Notes: generated by a model not told the origin, from the letters alone. DNA of 64,000 nt from Catonia carolina (GCA_035578175.1 JAQMRL010000022.1:4695501-4759500), one strand, 5' to 3'; shown: positions 23,340-35,964, counted from the stretch's first letter. A program made the numbers and translations.

Positions 23340-23705
23340 GGAATTATGGTGGTAAGTCGATCCAGGCCTTTCAGTAAAATTTCTTAAGACTTGCTTCTGA
23401 CATTCTTTTTTATGTAAGCAACCAATCCCTCCATGGCAATTTAAAACTTCGGACATTAAAAGGATTAAGCACGTCCCCTTCCACAGTAAATATCGCAATC
23501 GACTAGATAAGAACGTATTCCAACCAACTCTGCCGTAACCTAGCTACAAGAAACGTTACAAATCTAATACGTCTAAAGAGAAAATACCTCTGCAGATATC
23601 TATTGGTTTAAATAACGGATAACACCTGCAGTTCTAAAATGAGAATGTACCACTGGGTATCTCTTTTCGAGGTAGTAAATTTCCCCACCATTACTTGAAC
23701 TATCG
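23340..23705 (+). pseudogene. Jockey-like LINE tail, subfamily J1, copy 1
   Basis: Plus strand reads SIQAFQ, a stop, NFLRLASDILFYVSNQSLHG, then NQLCRNLATRNVTNLIRL and YLCRYLLV before a terminal stop. It continues into a 3' UTR (AATAACGGATAACACC, AATGTACCACTGGTATCTC-like, TTTCCCCACC) that matches the copy at 56925-57290. These are the last ~90 residues of a Jockey-clade ORF2. The opposite-strand 63-codon frame at 23307-23498 is a shadow. Confidence 0.75.
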
Positions 23706-24559
23706 TGTAAGGAAATTGTGCTACTCAGTGTACTATATCCTAATCATAATCAAAGACACTTTTTCATCTCTTGGTCTTTAATACTATGTATTATAATTAG
23801 GAATCAACATAATTAGTTTTTGGTATTGTTTATTCAATAACGCACTTTTGGTTAAAAAGGACTGGATATGTAAATACAACATATTTCCGAATTATTACAA
23901 ACTCTTGAGTCGCGAATATGAACATTTCTAACGTCAGATTGTTTTATAAATTTTAATGTGCGGGAATAATTTATTTTGAAAGAAAGAATATCTACGACAC
24001 CTTATACATAAGTAAATTGGTTTGTGCTGATTGCTTTTTGGTTAATAATAAAAGTATTACTTGAAAATAGTTTATTACAATAAATAATTAAACACTCATT
24101 AGAGTTTGACAATAAATTGAAAATTATCTTTGTAGGTATAAGATTTCATATGTTTTTATAATATTCAATATTGCATAAATGTGTCTGTACGCTGACGAGC
24201 TAAAGACTGCCGATAAAGGCGGAGGAGCGTAGTGGCCTAGAACACAGCAGAGAGCCAGTTGACTATCGGCAACCTATTCTGCGTTACCACGTTGTGTTGT
24301 CGCTGCACCACAGATCACGTTACGAAAAGATTTGAATTCAATCTTCTTGAACGGATACATAAAACGTTTGAAATCTTTTAATTCATAAGTTGAAGAACTC
24401 AACAGCAAATATTTTAAAGCCTATTAATAGTGAGATAATAGTTTTGTAGAATTTTCTGAATGTACGATTTTCTTTTCCGATGTTAAAATTTGTAAATTAA
24501 TTATTGACTATTTTTAAATTAATACGTAATGAGATAGTAAATTTTGGAATACTATATAT
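23706..24559. other. AT-rich DNA; small GC-richer patch at 24185-24330
   Basis: No gene recognised. The patch at 24185-24330 is CpG-containing and lacks frames. It could be a promoter or transposon scrap but nothing decides this. Confidence 0.35.
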
Positions 24560-24956
24560 TACCATTAACAGGCAGTTGAAGTGTTAAATTATTTGCACTC
24601 GATCTGTTAGTTCCAGGGCTACAAAAAATTGTTCTGTTTGTTATCACATGGTCAGCCAATTATACGACTGAATTATTTAAGAACAGAAGAGGTAAGGGTA
24701 TAAAAGACACTAGTCAGGATTAACTCTTCTGAGAGTAATAAATTTCATCATTATACAGACTGACCCTGTGGTGAATTGAAGTAAAGATGTCATTTGTAGG
24801 GTAGAAAATATATGCTTTTCAGAGGGCGTAACTTGCTGATAAGCGTGCTTTTCAACTCTGTGAAGAAGGCAAGATAAACCACCTCACTCCTCGTTTTACT
24901 TAGTAAACCCTTTAAAGGTTCAAACCAGCCTTTTGGCTGATGACCTAACCAACACA
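24560..24956 (+). mobile_element. Family A retroposon, copy 3
   Basis: Matches family A end to end: CCATTAACAGGCAGTTGAAG start, CCCTGTGGTGAATTGAAGTA centre, GATAAACCACCTCACTCC, CAGCC-TTTT-GGCTG hairpin, CCAACACAAAT end. Several private substitutions. No TSD seen. Confidence 0.75.
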
Positions 24957-25729
24957 AATATTGTTTTATAGTAAAATTATTTTTAAAAAAATGTTTTAAA
25001 AACTATTAACAAAAGTAATTTTATTCATATCAGTTTAGTAGTATTACATTTTTTGTAGTTATCCCAGCTTTAACAGGCTTATCCAGATTATTCTTTTTTC
25101 AAAAACGAAACGCTCTTCAAATACAAATGTAACGGTCGATAAATTTGAAAATTCGTTGGACTTTAATGAAGATAATAATTTTATTCACTAAATGGTTTTT
25201 CTATATATAAACGGTTAAAACATTTAGTCTCTCTACTTTTGTAAAGTATTTGAGAAAAGATAAGGAAGTTTACAAAGTGGGTTCAATTTTACTTTTATAA
25301 CGGTTAACTGCTCTGAAGTGTTAGTTCAGCATCATGGCTTAACTTTATGCAAGCTGTTTAGAGCCGCTTATCGCAAGTGACAGATATTTTCAGTCTCAAA
25401 TAGAAAATTGCATTACAAATACTGTACGCAAAAGTTGCATGCGATATAAAAGTTGGTCTTGTGAAATATAATTTGTAATTTTCTTGCTTATAATAAATTC
25501 TCGCCTTCTCAAATCGCTCCTGTATAATTTTACTATTCTGATTGTACATTAGAATTTCGATAAGATGCGTTGGTGAACCATAAAAATCCTAAAGGTTCGC
25601 TGCTATTGAAACTACGTAGGTAATTTCTTATTCGATGAACCATTTTGTAATATGATTATTTAACAGTTGATTAAAACCAGCAACATCTATCAGTTTCACT
25701 TTTCTTTTGGTGCTCATTTTGAACTTTCT

Positions 25730-25853
25730 CGTGCCCGTATGAATATAATATAGGAAGGAAATATTGTTTTCATGTCGATTTTTTGAAATTGAGTTTCCAC
25801 CGAATCTACACGTTTTCAGACCCTCTGAACCCAAAAACATGTTATTAGTAACT

Positions 25854-25927
<74 letters not shown>

Positions 25928-26715
25928 CAAAAAATCTCAAGAGCGGAACTTTGTACTAACTTGAAACATAAAACTTACGTTAGGTACTACTACTAGACCC
26001 GACTCAAATATTTTCATCAAAATCGGTCAACAGGAAGTAGTAGTGTATTTGTGTAACTTTTTCACCTTTTTGCGATTTTCTCAAAAAAGGCTCCTAACTT
26101 ACGATTTTATTTTTAAATCTCCTCATTTACTATATTTTTATGGTCTGCAAGATAGAGTAAGCGCCATGTTTGCTGAAATTCTTGGAAAGGCTGTTTACTC
26201 GTAAAAAAATTGATTTTTTTTAGATTGCGGCTTTAAAATGCATTTTAGCGCAAAACTGTAATAAAAAGTAGTAGAAAACTAAAAATCTTACAACTTTTAT
26301 TTTAAATATTTCTTTGTATAACGCTTAGTTTAGCGGTAATTAATAACTTTCTGTTTTTTCCATGAAAATGTGTAAAAAATTTAAATTTTTAATGCCATCC
26401 TTAGTATGCATTTTACGACAAAAGTATATGTAATCAAATTTATAGGAAATCAAAAGATCTACAAATTTTAATTAGATCATTTTTCTCTACAAAGCCTGGT
26501 TTAGCGTGCAAGACTGATTTCCCGTATTTTTACGCGAAAATGAGGTTGATTTGAATTTTGCATCATTCATTCATAATTAAAATAAGGTTATACTTTCTGA
26601 GTTAGTTATTTTGTTTATTTCTAATGTTTTATAACTAATGTTAAGTTTTATTGTTCATTATTTGCATTGGTAAGAAAAAGTTGTGTGAGTGTTTCACACC
26701 AGTTTTTTTTCTTTT
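25730..26715 (+). mobile_element. Family F repeat with internal GT microsatellite, copy 1
   Basis: About 985 bp, collinear in opposite orientation with the copy split between 44273-44657 and 46319-46872. Shared blocks: GGAAATATTGTTTTCAT, ACACGTTTTCAGACC, AACCCAAAAACATGTTAT, the GT run, ATCTCAAGAGCGGAACTTTG, GTACTACTACTAGACCCG, GCGATTTTCTCAAAAAAGGC, AAAATGCATTTTAGCGCAAA, AAGTTGTGTGAGTGTTTCAC. No open frame of meaning (the two frames spanning the GT run are artefacts). Superfamily unknown. Confidence 0.75.
25855..25925. repeat. (GT)35 microsatellite
   Basis: Uninterrupted dinucleotide repeat, about 71 bp. It lies at the same position within family F as the CA run at 46687-46741. Confidence 0.95.
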
Positions 26716-29535
26716 TATAATGTAAAAGATTCACCATGTATTCATTTGAATTTACATTGGTGGAAAAAATAAATTACTGTAAAATCTGATGAACCGAAAT
26801 GTAACTATAGATTTTAAATCATCTTAAAAATCGTGCAAACCGGAATAGTCATTCATCGTAACATCTTACGGATAACATGGATTCCTTCTCTAGAAATGAG
26901 AATAAATCATATACATCATTTTGTTGTTTATCCCAATAAGTTTTTAACTTGTAATAACAAACTTTTAAATTTAGTCATGGGACGAATAAATAGTTTTCAC
27001 TCTCACTTTCTTATTCGAAAGAATATTTTATTCGAATAAATATATTCAATAACAAAATTTCCGAATAAAGTTCTTAGCAGCTACAGCCACATATTAAATG
27101 CTATCGATACATGATACAATTAAAAACTCTAGGAGTTAGAAGTTATTCGAATAAATACAGTGTATTCGTGTTAAGGGTATCCGGAAGGAAGAAAATTGAA
27201 CATATTTACATTTGCGGTTTCTTGGAAATTGTTAAAATTCAGAGTTTTCTGTATTCAATGATACATAATTTTTTGGGAGTCTTGCAGTTTTTACCCCCGA
27301 AATAAATATGTTGAACCCTAGCGTTATTTTCTAAACATTTGCATAAGCATCTCTATTTTTGAATGACAAAAGATAAATTTATTTTTATTATTTTGTATTA
27401 TATTTTTTGTTTTAAAACTAAGTCGGCATGAGACAACTGTGAATGTAAAAGTTGAGGAATTTTCAGATTTTGATCCCTGAGTGTATTAGAGGTAACTATT
27501 GTGCAGTTCTTATAATGCGTTCTCTTTTATTTGTTTCTTGTTTCCCGTAAAATAGAAATTTTTGACACATAAGGAACATTTCATCAGCTAACTGTGAATG
27601 GATTTTAATTAAACTTCTGCACAGTTTTTTGTACCATAATATCTATGTACTGAGTTAATATCACAGTAAAATAATGTATTTCATTATTTATTTTCTACTT
27701 AAATAGGTAAAAGATTATGATTTTCATAGGAGGTAATTTCAAAAAAGTCTTATATTCCTAACAATATAAATTAAGATGGTACTAACTCAGTGGGTGTAGA
27801 ATAACCTGGAAAGTTACCACAAAAAATTGGACAGGATAACATCAATAGTTTTTGAGAAAATGTTCCTTACATTAATATTATGGAGATAGACATTCCGGGT
27901 ACCTTTAATGAAAACGTCGTACAACTACACACTGTCGGCATAGTTCTCTATTGTGTATGTCCGTTCTTTAACAACTAACCCCGTCTGTACTAATTCTCTC
28001 TCTACTTAAAACAGCATGATTTGCTTCCGGCACCATCGGCAGAAACAGACAGAACAAGCTATGAAATGACCGTTCTTGGGTGCATTAAATATTTAATTCA
28101 TATTCCATAGGCCTTGATCATATTGTTTATGATTATTTGTTTGATGACGAATGGTAGTAGTAAGATTATTTTACTTTATTCGACAACTGAACTATTCGAA
28201 ATCTGTAAACTGCAGTTTGTAAATATTTTTATATTTGAGGCATATGGTGCCTCAACACGATTTTTAATGAGGTACCTAACCACGGTTTTCCCCGGTTAGT
28301 GTTATAAAAATATATAATATTATAGTGTTATATCTAATAATGTTGCTGTAAGTTTGGTTAATTATTGTGTCACAAAATTAGTTCAATTAGAAAATGTAGT
28401 GTGTGTGGAAAGGTAAATAACTTATTTTATTGTTTCAAAAACCATTGTAAAATTTGTAACTTGGAAATTATGCGTGTGAATAAAACAAAAGTTTATTCGT
28501 ACACCTTTATTTGAACAATTTTCAAAATTTTTAAATAAAGTAGCAATCATAGCAATAAGCAATAAGTAGCAGTAAGTAAGTAAGTAGCAATAAGTAGTAG
28601 TAATCATTCGAATATCACATCACTATGTCAATTAGATAACAATAAATTAAAGAATGTGCTAAATTTCTATTCAGACATAAAAATTCAAAGCACTTAAAAT
28701 ACTATCCTTACGATTGTTCTGGAATAATTTTGTATACTTGATAAAAATATACTTAAATACATAAATAAATAATAGATAAATATAGATAAATACTTGATAA
28801 AAGAAGTATCATTACAAATTATAAAAAAGTACTTTCAATGACATAGACGGGTCCAGGTAGTGGGAGAAACATCCAGTGTTTCAGTCGTTAGGAATTATAA
28901 TCTGAAAACGACTTCTTTAGATCTTTTGTGCATTAAAGCAATTGACATGATTAAATTAAATATTTTAACCAATTCTGCCTTATCTCAGTAATGTAATTAT
29001 TCCTCCAAGAAGTAAGTTAATTTAAATTGCTGTATTTTATAGCAACAATTAAATTTACTTATCAATTCCAACCAATGTGTTTCTACTAATTTATTTTGTC
29101 TTTCGTTCTCGTAATTCACATGATTTCTCTAACTTAATTGTTCTATTTTTCACATGCCATTTTATGTTCAATTTGTTAAATGTTCAATTTTAAACATTTC
29201 TTCACTATAATAGCTACAACATTATTTATAATATTTATAATATTAATAGCTACAACATTGTTTAACAGTAGTACATACTTTTCAGGAAAAAATGTACGCA
29301 GTTCTAATCGAGTAATAAAGTAATAAAAGAAATATATAAATCTTTATTTATGAGGTGCCCAAAATTCGGATAGACATCGTCAGATGCTGCACAATTAATG
29401 CACACTCAACAGAAAATATTTAAAAAAATTAATAAAAATTTTATACATATTTATAGCTTATGTATTCAAATAAAACATACGAGTTTTAGAAATACCCTAT
29501 AGTATAATGTAACATTATTAATAACATAATATAAC
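26716..29535. other. AT-rich DNA without a recognised feature
   Basis: About 2.8 kb with only short frames of no recognisable content and simple TAAG/AGTA runs at 28560-28610. No gene or window repeat family recognised. Confidence 0.45.
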
Positions 29536-29539
29536 ATTA

Positions 29540-29593
29540 TTTCAATAAAATGCGTTCATTTAGATTATTTTCGTTCGCATTTTTATTGAAAGA
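29540..29593. repeat. Imperfect hairpin
   Basis: TTTCAATAAAATGCG is mirrored by CGCATTTTTATTGAAA about 20 nt downstream, with further copies of CTTTCAATAAAAATC just after it. It may be the remains of a small foldback element. Confidence 0.5.
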
Positions 29594-30199
29594 TAATTTA
29601 AAATCTTTCAATAAAAATCTTTCAATGCACTATTATATTGTGCAAAATAGAACAAATAGAAAGCACAGAGCATTAAAAAAGACCATTAACGAATTATACA
29701 CTCGTTTCCATTCAAAATGAATAATTAACTTGAATACAGATATACAAACCCCCCTCACTCACACCTACCACAAAATCCACAAATATAAAAAAATTCTAGA
29801 ATAGGGATCTTATACAAAACAGCGACGAAGGTTTGCCACTGGGTGATTTCCTCAGTCATGAAGAAAACAGGGCGGTAAACACATACGTCATAAATACTGC
29901 TGGTTGTATTAATATACAGCTGTAATTTTTAATAAATAAAACATTTGTTTAGTTAAGAAACCTTTAATCTCCTGAGTAGAGTTTAGTGTATTAAGAAATT
30001 TTATTTTAATTGGTATTGTGTTCTAAAAATGACCGGAATTAGGTACGGTAATGTCCTTCCAGGAACTTTGCTCATCTAGTTCTTTATTTTCTACTTTATA
30101 ATGTGGCCAGTTTTATAATTAAGATTGTACGCAAATTTGAAAATTTCTATTTTGTAAAAAGACCGTAGAGATCATATCATTATACGTAATATTAGCACG
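29594..30199. other. AT-rich DNA without a recognised feature
   Basis: Nothing recognised. Confidence 0.45.
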
Positions 30200-30210
30200 C
30201 TTCTGAATGT

Positions 30211-30592
30211 TATCGTTTAGGTCATCAGCCGAAAGGCTGGTTTGAACCTGTAGAGGTTTTACTAAGTAAAACGAGGATTTAGGTGGTTTACCATGCCTTC
30301 CTCACTGTATGGAAAAGTACACTTTTCAGCATACCGGGGCCTCTGAAAAGCCATATTTTCCACTCTGCAAATGACACCTTCACTTCATTCACCACAGGGC
30401 CTGGCTGTATAATGAAATTCATTACTTTCAGAGGAGATAAATCTGATTAGTATCTTTTACACCTCTACCTTTTCTGTTCTTAAATGATTCAGTCATTTAA
30501 TACGCTGACCTTGTGGTAAGAAACAGAATTATTTATTTTGTAAACAGAATGAGTGTAAATAATTGACACTCCACCTGTCTGTTATGGGCAGA
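30211..30592 (-). mobile_element. Family A retroposon, copy 4 (reverse), 11-bp TSD
   Basis: Reverse orientation copy, from the hairpin CAGCC-GAAA-GGCTG near 30228 to TGTCTGTTATGGGCA at the far end. CTTCTGAATGT flanks both sides (30200-30210 and 30593-30603), showing insertion as one unit of about 382 bp. Confidence 0.85.
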
Positions 30593-30603
30593 CTTCTGAA
30601 TGT

Positions 30604-31771
30604 ATAAATATTTTACGTTAATTATAACTTTACGTATTTGTCATCTTATATAATTTACCTGGTAAATCGCCTTGACGTTTGCATATTCCAGATGCAGGGA
30701 CCTCAGTAGGCAATAGTTTATTGTAAACGTGAATTGCATTTATATTTCTAACCAACTTTAATTATCTAACTGAGTATTTATTAAGTCTCTTTGGAGTTCT
30801 ATTACTAAGTAATTCTCCAAGCAACAATATCAATATTATTAATCATGTTTTTTATCATATTCATCATCTGCTAGTATTGTATCATTGTAGATAAAATCAG
30901 AAAAAAAAATAATTACAACACGGAAACAATTACGGAAAATTCATCAGTTGGGAATCTCATGGTGAAATTTTATTAAATGTTAATTAAACGTAATAGTTTG
31001 TTATATAGATTAACTTTTATGATGTAGAACTGCTAACTAATTATTTTGAGAATAAATTATTGTACATAATATGTCTCGTGTAAAGGTTTAGAATGATCTA
31101 AAGTTATGTATTAAAAAATCTACAAAATAAAGAATTACAATGACAGTGTATCTGTTGCGTCTTCAGTTTAATGAAGCTGTTATACCGATTTGTTTAATAT
31201 TTCAATCTTATATCTACGCAGAAATGGATTCTTATCACTACGTTGATAATAATAATAATAATAATAATTTTTTGACGTTCTTCTTAACTCCCCTACAACC
31301 GTCGATCTCCTCCAACTTCTATGACTGGTGCAAGGAATGTACAGGTGGGGTACAATAGAACGGAAATCAGCCTTCGTTTGCTGTATATGATTATATCATT
31401 TAAAATAGAGTTTTTCTTTCAATGATTTCTGTAACTTTTTTGTTATCTTCATAAACTGTTGAACTTACATAAACAAAATTATACTCATATAACGTAGAAT
31501 ATAACACATTTTTATATTCATACAAACATGCAAACGTGGAAACAGGAAAAACAGAAAACAAGTATCTTCACATAAAACTTTAAATTAAAATTCTTCAGAG
31601 TTACTTTGCTTTTCAAAGATTTTAATCATTTTATTTGTCATATTTACTGCCTCAATTTTGATTTTTAAAGCACAGTGTCTTTATTACAGTCAAATTGATT
31701 TAAACTTAAGTTTCGTAATTAATTTTTTATTGAAGTAATCTAATTGTATTTGTTAGTGTTTAAGTTTAATA
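30604..31771. other. AT-rich DNA; short (AAT)n at 31246-31268
   Basis: Only a trinucleotide run and chance frames are seen. Confidence 0.45.
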
Positions 31772-32306
31772 CATATGAGCGTCGATTATCCGAACACCAG
31801 TCACCCGAACTGTCAATTATCCGAACCACTATCTATAAAAAATACATATATTTACTACCAAAATATGGACATAACCTACGTACAATTCAATAAAAAATGT
31901 AAATTACAAAAGGTTTCTTGTTCAATTTGTAAACAAGATAGATTGTTGACAAAAATATTCTACAAGTGCGTTAAAAAAATATTTCATAAAGGTTTTACCG
32001 TAGTTAATTTCGTTAATATATTCAGTTTTGAAATCTTGAATTTTTGGTTTGTTATTATAATCTAGTAGTTCTACTCTCTCTACATTTGCAATAAATGAAA
32101 AATAGCAATAATTAGTTTTTTTTTTATTAAACGAAAGTTTATGTTAGCCTTTATTAACCTATTAAAAGTTTGGGTTATAATTATCACATCGTTACGGTAC
32201 AGTGTATCAAACTGCAGTAAACTATATAGAGTATTTAATTATCTGAAGTGTTTGATTATCAGAACCGCTCTGGTCCCAATTAGTTCGGATAACTGACGCT
32301 CCACTG
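31772..32306. mobile_element. pogo/Tigger-like MITE, 535 bp, TA duplication
   Basis: Left end CATATGAGCGTCGATTATCC and right end, read inward, CAGTGGAGCGTCAGTTATCC are matching termini, with further scattered TTATCCGAAC words in both arms. TA flanks both ends (31770-31771, 32307-32308). CAGT-type ends with a GATTATCC motif and TA duplication fit the pogo/Tigger branch of Tc1/mariner. The 96-codon frame across the left end includes the terminal repeat and is not a transposase. Confidence 0.7.
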
Positions 32307-32309
32307 TAA

Positions 32310-33695
32310 TCAATTACTATTTGTGTCAATAAATAATTATTTTTATAAGTGTAAATGAAGTTTGTTTATTGTTTATTTTACCCAGATCCCCAATGAACCC
32401 AGGCTTGTGTTAAAATATTTTTTAGTATTCTGAATTTGGGTTTAATTTACTGTCATAACTTTGATAAAATTAAAATTACCTTTAATGATTCGTTCACAGT
32501 GTACGTAAAAAATGCATACACAAAAGTTATCGATCTTTTACCTTGCTATTTTCATTTCACATCAGATAGCGTTATTTACAAATGTACTTTCCAGCAGTCT
32601 ATATTGACGACTGTATTGTAGGAAAGAATAAAAACTCTAAATAAACAATTATTCATCATTAGAATTGTAAACAAAACCGTCGAAGTGGTTACATGCGCTT
32701 CATGGAAGTCGTCGATATTTAATTTTGCTGGAAACTTTTTCTTTTTCGATTCATACACTACAAACTGAACACAAATACTCGTACAACTCACAATATATCC
32801 ATTTATCTAGAGTGAAAAAGACGAAGTAAACATTCAATGGAAAAGAGTAGAAGATGTGTTTTTTTATAGTACTTGATTCAAAGTTATCAATCGTGTGAAT
32901 GAAAACAGGTGATGAAATTACTTTTCTAAAAAGAAAAAAATGATGTGCACAGCATAAGACAGGCCTATATTATCAAAGAAAACCTCCACGGAAAAATTAT
33001 ATTTAAGCCTGCTTCTGCTTTGTATATGAAAGTATAATATTACTTTATTCTAATGAATTATGAATATCAAAGTTTTCAATTCTGTCCACATAAGAGGTTC
33101 AATTTCTGAAAATAGGAAATTCAATTTTCTTTTCAATTCGCATAAGTATAACCCATTTTCATCTTTTTAATATTACCTACAGGCTATTTTCATTTTTTAA
33201 AGGAAGAAAAATAAGATTATATAATTTTTCATTTTTTATCAAGCCTTTTATTATTAATTGATATTGAAAAAATTCTCACTTATTTAAAGAGTGATTTTAC
33301 TTTCAAAGAAACAAGCATTCTTTTGTAAACAGGTCTAAAGAAAACTAATAGTATATTTAGAAAGCGTATTCTTATGAATAATACATTTTTGAGCTCTTTT
33401 TATTTTCCACGCTCTTGAACTGATATTAAAAATACTAAGAAAATCAGCTTATCTGGTTTTCTTCGATGCCCAAATCTGAATTGAGGCCAAACCTCTATCA
33501 CCCTTATCTTTTTCACTTCCATAGATGCTAAACATTTTCGAACAATTTCCGGTCAAAATACTCAAAGATGAATACGGTACATTATTACAGCCTATTAAAA
33601 ATTATAGAGAGATTTTCTGAAACTAGGCTTATAAAAATTGCACTTTGATGAAAAATAATAGATGTTTAGTTGTTTCCATATTATTAAATTAAGAT
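32310..33695. other. AT-rich DNA without a recognised feature
   Basis: Nothing recognised. Confidence 0.45.
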
Positions 33696-33707
33696 AAGGT
33701 GTGCCAA

Positions 33708-34102
33708 TGCCCAAAACGGGCAGGTGGAGTGTTATTTTAATTGCACTCTGTCTTTTTGGTCCAGGGCTAAAAAAAATAGTTCTGTTTCTTATCACGTAGT
33801 CAGCCACTTTTATGACTGAACTATTTAAGAACAGAAGAGGTAGAGGTGTAAAAGACACTAGTCAGAGTTATCTCCTCTGAGAGTAATGAATTTCACTATG
33901 CAGCCTGACCCTGTGGTGAATGAAGTGAAGGTGTCATTTGTAGGGTGGAAAGTGAGTGCTTTTCGGAGGGCCTGGCATGCTGATAAGCATACTCTTTCAA
34001 CTCAGTGAGGAAGGCAAGGTAAACCACCTTACTCCTCGTTTTTACTTAGTAAAACCTCTAGAGGTTCAAACCAGCCTTTCGGCTGTTGACCTAAACAACA
34101 AC
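33708..34102 (+). mobile_element. Family A retroposon, copy 5, 12-bp TSD
   Basis: The best-delimited copy: 395 bp between AAGGTGTGCCAA at 33696-33707 and 34103-34114. Begins TGCCCAAAACGGGCAGGTGG, ends in CAGCC-TTTC-GGCTG, TTGACCTAAACAACAAC. A GAGGTTCAAACC just before the hairpin resembles a Pol III B-box, but no A-box lies at the right distance upstream. Frames at 33595-33858 and 33956-34225 overlap this copy and are not genes. Confidence 0.88.
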
Positions 34103-34114
34103 AAGGTGTGCCAA

Positions 34115-34455
34115 GCTATCGCAAAGGTTGTCTACAAAATAATTATGCATGAGTATGTACTACGTACACGAATTGTAGAATTATTTTCTTTTATTAAACA
34201 CTTACGCCCTCACAAAATGGATTAGAGTGTAAATGTAAACAAGAGAAGGAAACTCTCATTAGAATTTTTTTTAAATAAAAAAGTTTCTTATTGTAAATTT
34301 TGAACTGATTGATTGTGTCCAAAAGCCATAGAAATAATATTACAGCAATTCGTGATGATTGGTTTCACGAAATTCATTAACATTCTTACAGGTATTTTAT
34401 AATTTATAAATTATTGAACACTGTCATAAAGAAGTTGAGACGGAACTTCAAACTA
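34115..34455. other. AT-rich spacer, nothing recognised
   Basis: No feature seen. Confidence 0.4.
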
Positions 34456-34804
34456 CAGTTCAGCCGTTCTTAGTTTGCTCCTACTGTCAACAAACAAAAG
34501 CCACCTACTACAGGGTGCACGCTAGAGTCTACGTATTTACGGATGTCCTATTCCTATTAAGTTAACTAATTTTTAAATTATAAGTACTTAAAGTACCTAC
34601 TAAAAACATCTGTCATGGTATGATGTAGGCCTAACTATTTCATTTAGAAAAATACTTTTAAAAGTATTTTCTATTTAAATACTTTTGAAAGTATTTTGTT
34701 GTTACTTTTGAATCAGCGTGTACACATTTTGATATAATGCGCATGCTCAGTGACGTCGTTATTTGTTTACATAGGTTAGGAGCAAACTAAGAGAGGCTGG
34801 ACTA
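34456..34804. mobile_element. Tc1/mariner-like MITE, 349 bp, TA duplication
   Basis: Left end CAGTTCAGCCGTTCTTAG and inward-read right end TAGTCCAGCCTCTCTTAG continue together through TTTGCTCCTA into weaker similarity (~60 bp arms). TA flanks both ends. An internal AT palindrome (AATACTTTTAAAAGTATT and partner) lies at about 34650-34697. Non-coding. Confidence 0.75.
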
Positions 34805-35960
34805 TACTTTGTTAAGCTAGCAAAATGTGAAGATTCTTTGACATATTAGATATTATATTATGAAAGGATGACGTAATTGCCACTTATAATTTAATGATAT
34901 TGTAACGTTTAATTCAAGTTTGATCGGGATCTGGTCATAATAAATAATAAACAAACGTCTTTTAAACTTATTATAAAACTATCTATTACCAAAATAATAA
35001 ATGACAGTAAGTTAATCCGCTTACACTAATAATAAATTACAATTAAATTACTTAGGTTAGATTGATTACAAAATGTTATTACAAATTAAAGCTTAAACTA
35101 ACCTAACTATGAACAAAATATGACAATATAAAATTATTTAATTAATTATTTTATTAGCTGTTACTTACAAAACCAAATAATTGCACCCAAGTCTTTTTAT
35201 AATTATTTTATGGTCGCATCGACATTTTAAGTTTTTAGCTACCCCTTTACATAATAAAAACAAGTTACATAATAAAATATTATATTAGTGCACATTAGGT
35301 TCAAAATAATGAATTATAATTGAGCGAATTTTACAATTAACAATTTGGTTCTTAGATTTTTTAAATTATTTTATGTCAGGTAAATGGATTTTTATTTTTA
35401 CTAAAATAATTGTCTTCGAATATTTAAAAATTTTATAAATTCTAGTTTTTTTGTGTACTGTGTGTAATTAACGCAATCTTTGTGAGTATCCGGAAAGTGA
35501 AATTGTTTCTGTATGGTGTTCAAGATAGGATTAGCTAGTTTGTGGATATTTTTTTGTTGAACTGTTAATTTCATATTGCAGTGTCTACAGTTATTAGCGT
35601 CTTATTTCGTCATGAGGTGACTGTACCGAAGTCCTCTATTACGGAGAACTGCTTATTCTAATTGTAAAACTTTAAGTACTAAACTGGTTTTAATAAATAC
35701 AATAACACGTTCTAATCACATTCGCTCTTTTGACAATATTAATGAAAAACTATTGAATATCTTGGCTGACAAACCTTACGACTTGGCTTGACAAGAGTTG
35801 AGCGGAAGTGTTCAGAATTGCAACGCATTGGGTGCAGATAGCGATGTTGATCGCCATCACTAAATCGGATTGGCACCTAAAGAAGAAGAATCACATTCGT
35901 TTTTATCTTGTCCTAAACTAAACTAAAATATCTACAGTTCTCGGCGCTTAATGTAGTATG
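34805..35960. other. AT-rich DNA; possible LINE 3' scrap at 35760-35890
   Basis: Mostly featureless. At 35760-35890 the plus strand reads DKPYDLA, a stop, QELSGSVQNCNALGADSDVD and ends in GAAGAAGAA, reminiscent of the last residues of some LINE ORFs but too short to assign. A GGGATCTGG motif near 34930 resembles the end of the LTR at 42987, but no full copy is seen. Confidence 0.3.
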
Positions 35961-35964
35961 AGCT

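Noticed and set aside
25628..25964. Frames of poly-TH or poly-VC across the GT run (also 46647-46961)
   Set aside because: Pure dinucleotide repeats are open in several frames. The flanks are dispersed repeat family F.
27780..27905. Similarity of ATAGTTTTTGAGAAAATG and a nearby GGAGATAGACATTCC to the MITE at 6681-7003
   Set aside because: Only about 20 bp match and no matching left end was found. Too short to call a copy.
28560..28610. CRISPR-like or structured array from repeated AGTAAGTAAGTAG
   Set aside because: Simple low-complexity sequence without spacers; not expected in an animal genome.
31775..32065. 96-codon plus frame
   Set aside because: It begins inside the terminal inverted repeat of the pogo-like MITE and has no transposase motif (no DDE block or HTH).
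33595..34225. Frames of 87 and 89 codons at 33.6-34.2 kb
   Set aside because: Both overlap the family A retroposon copy; the other six copies do not keep these frames.
34902..35180. A second copy of the 42987-43706 LTR
   Set aside because: Only the first ~50 bp look alike (TGTAAC... with GGGATCTGG). No matching opposite end or duplication could be found.
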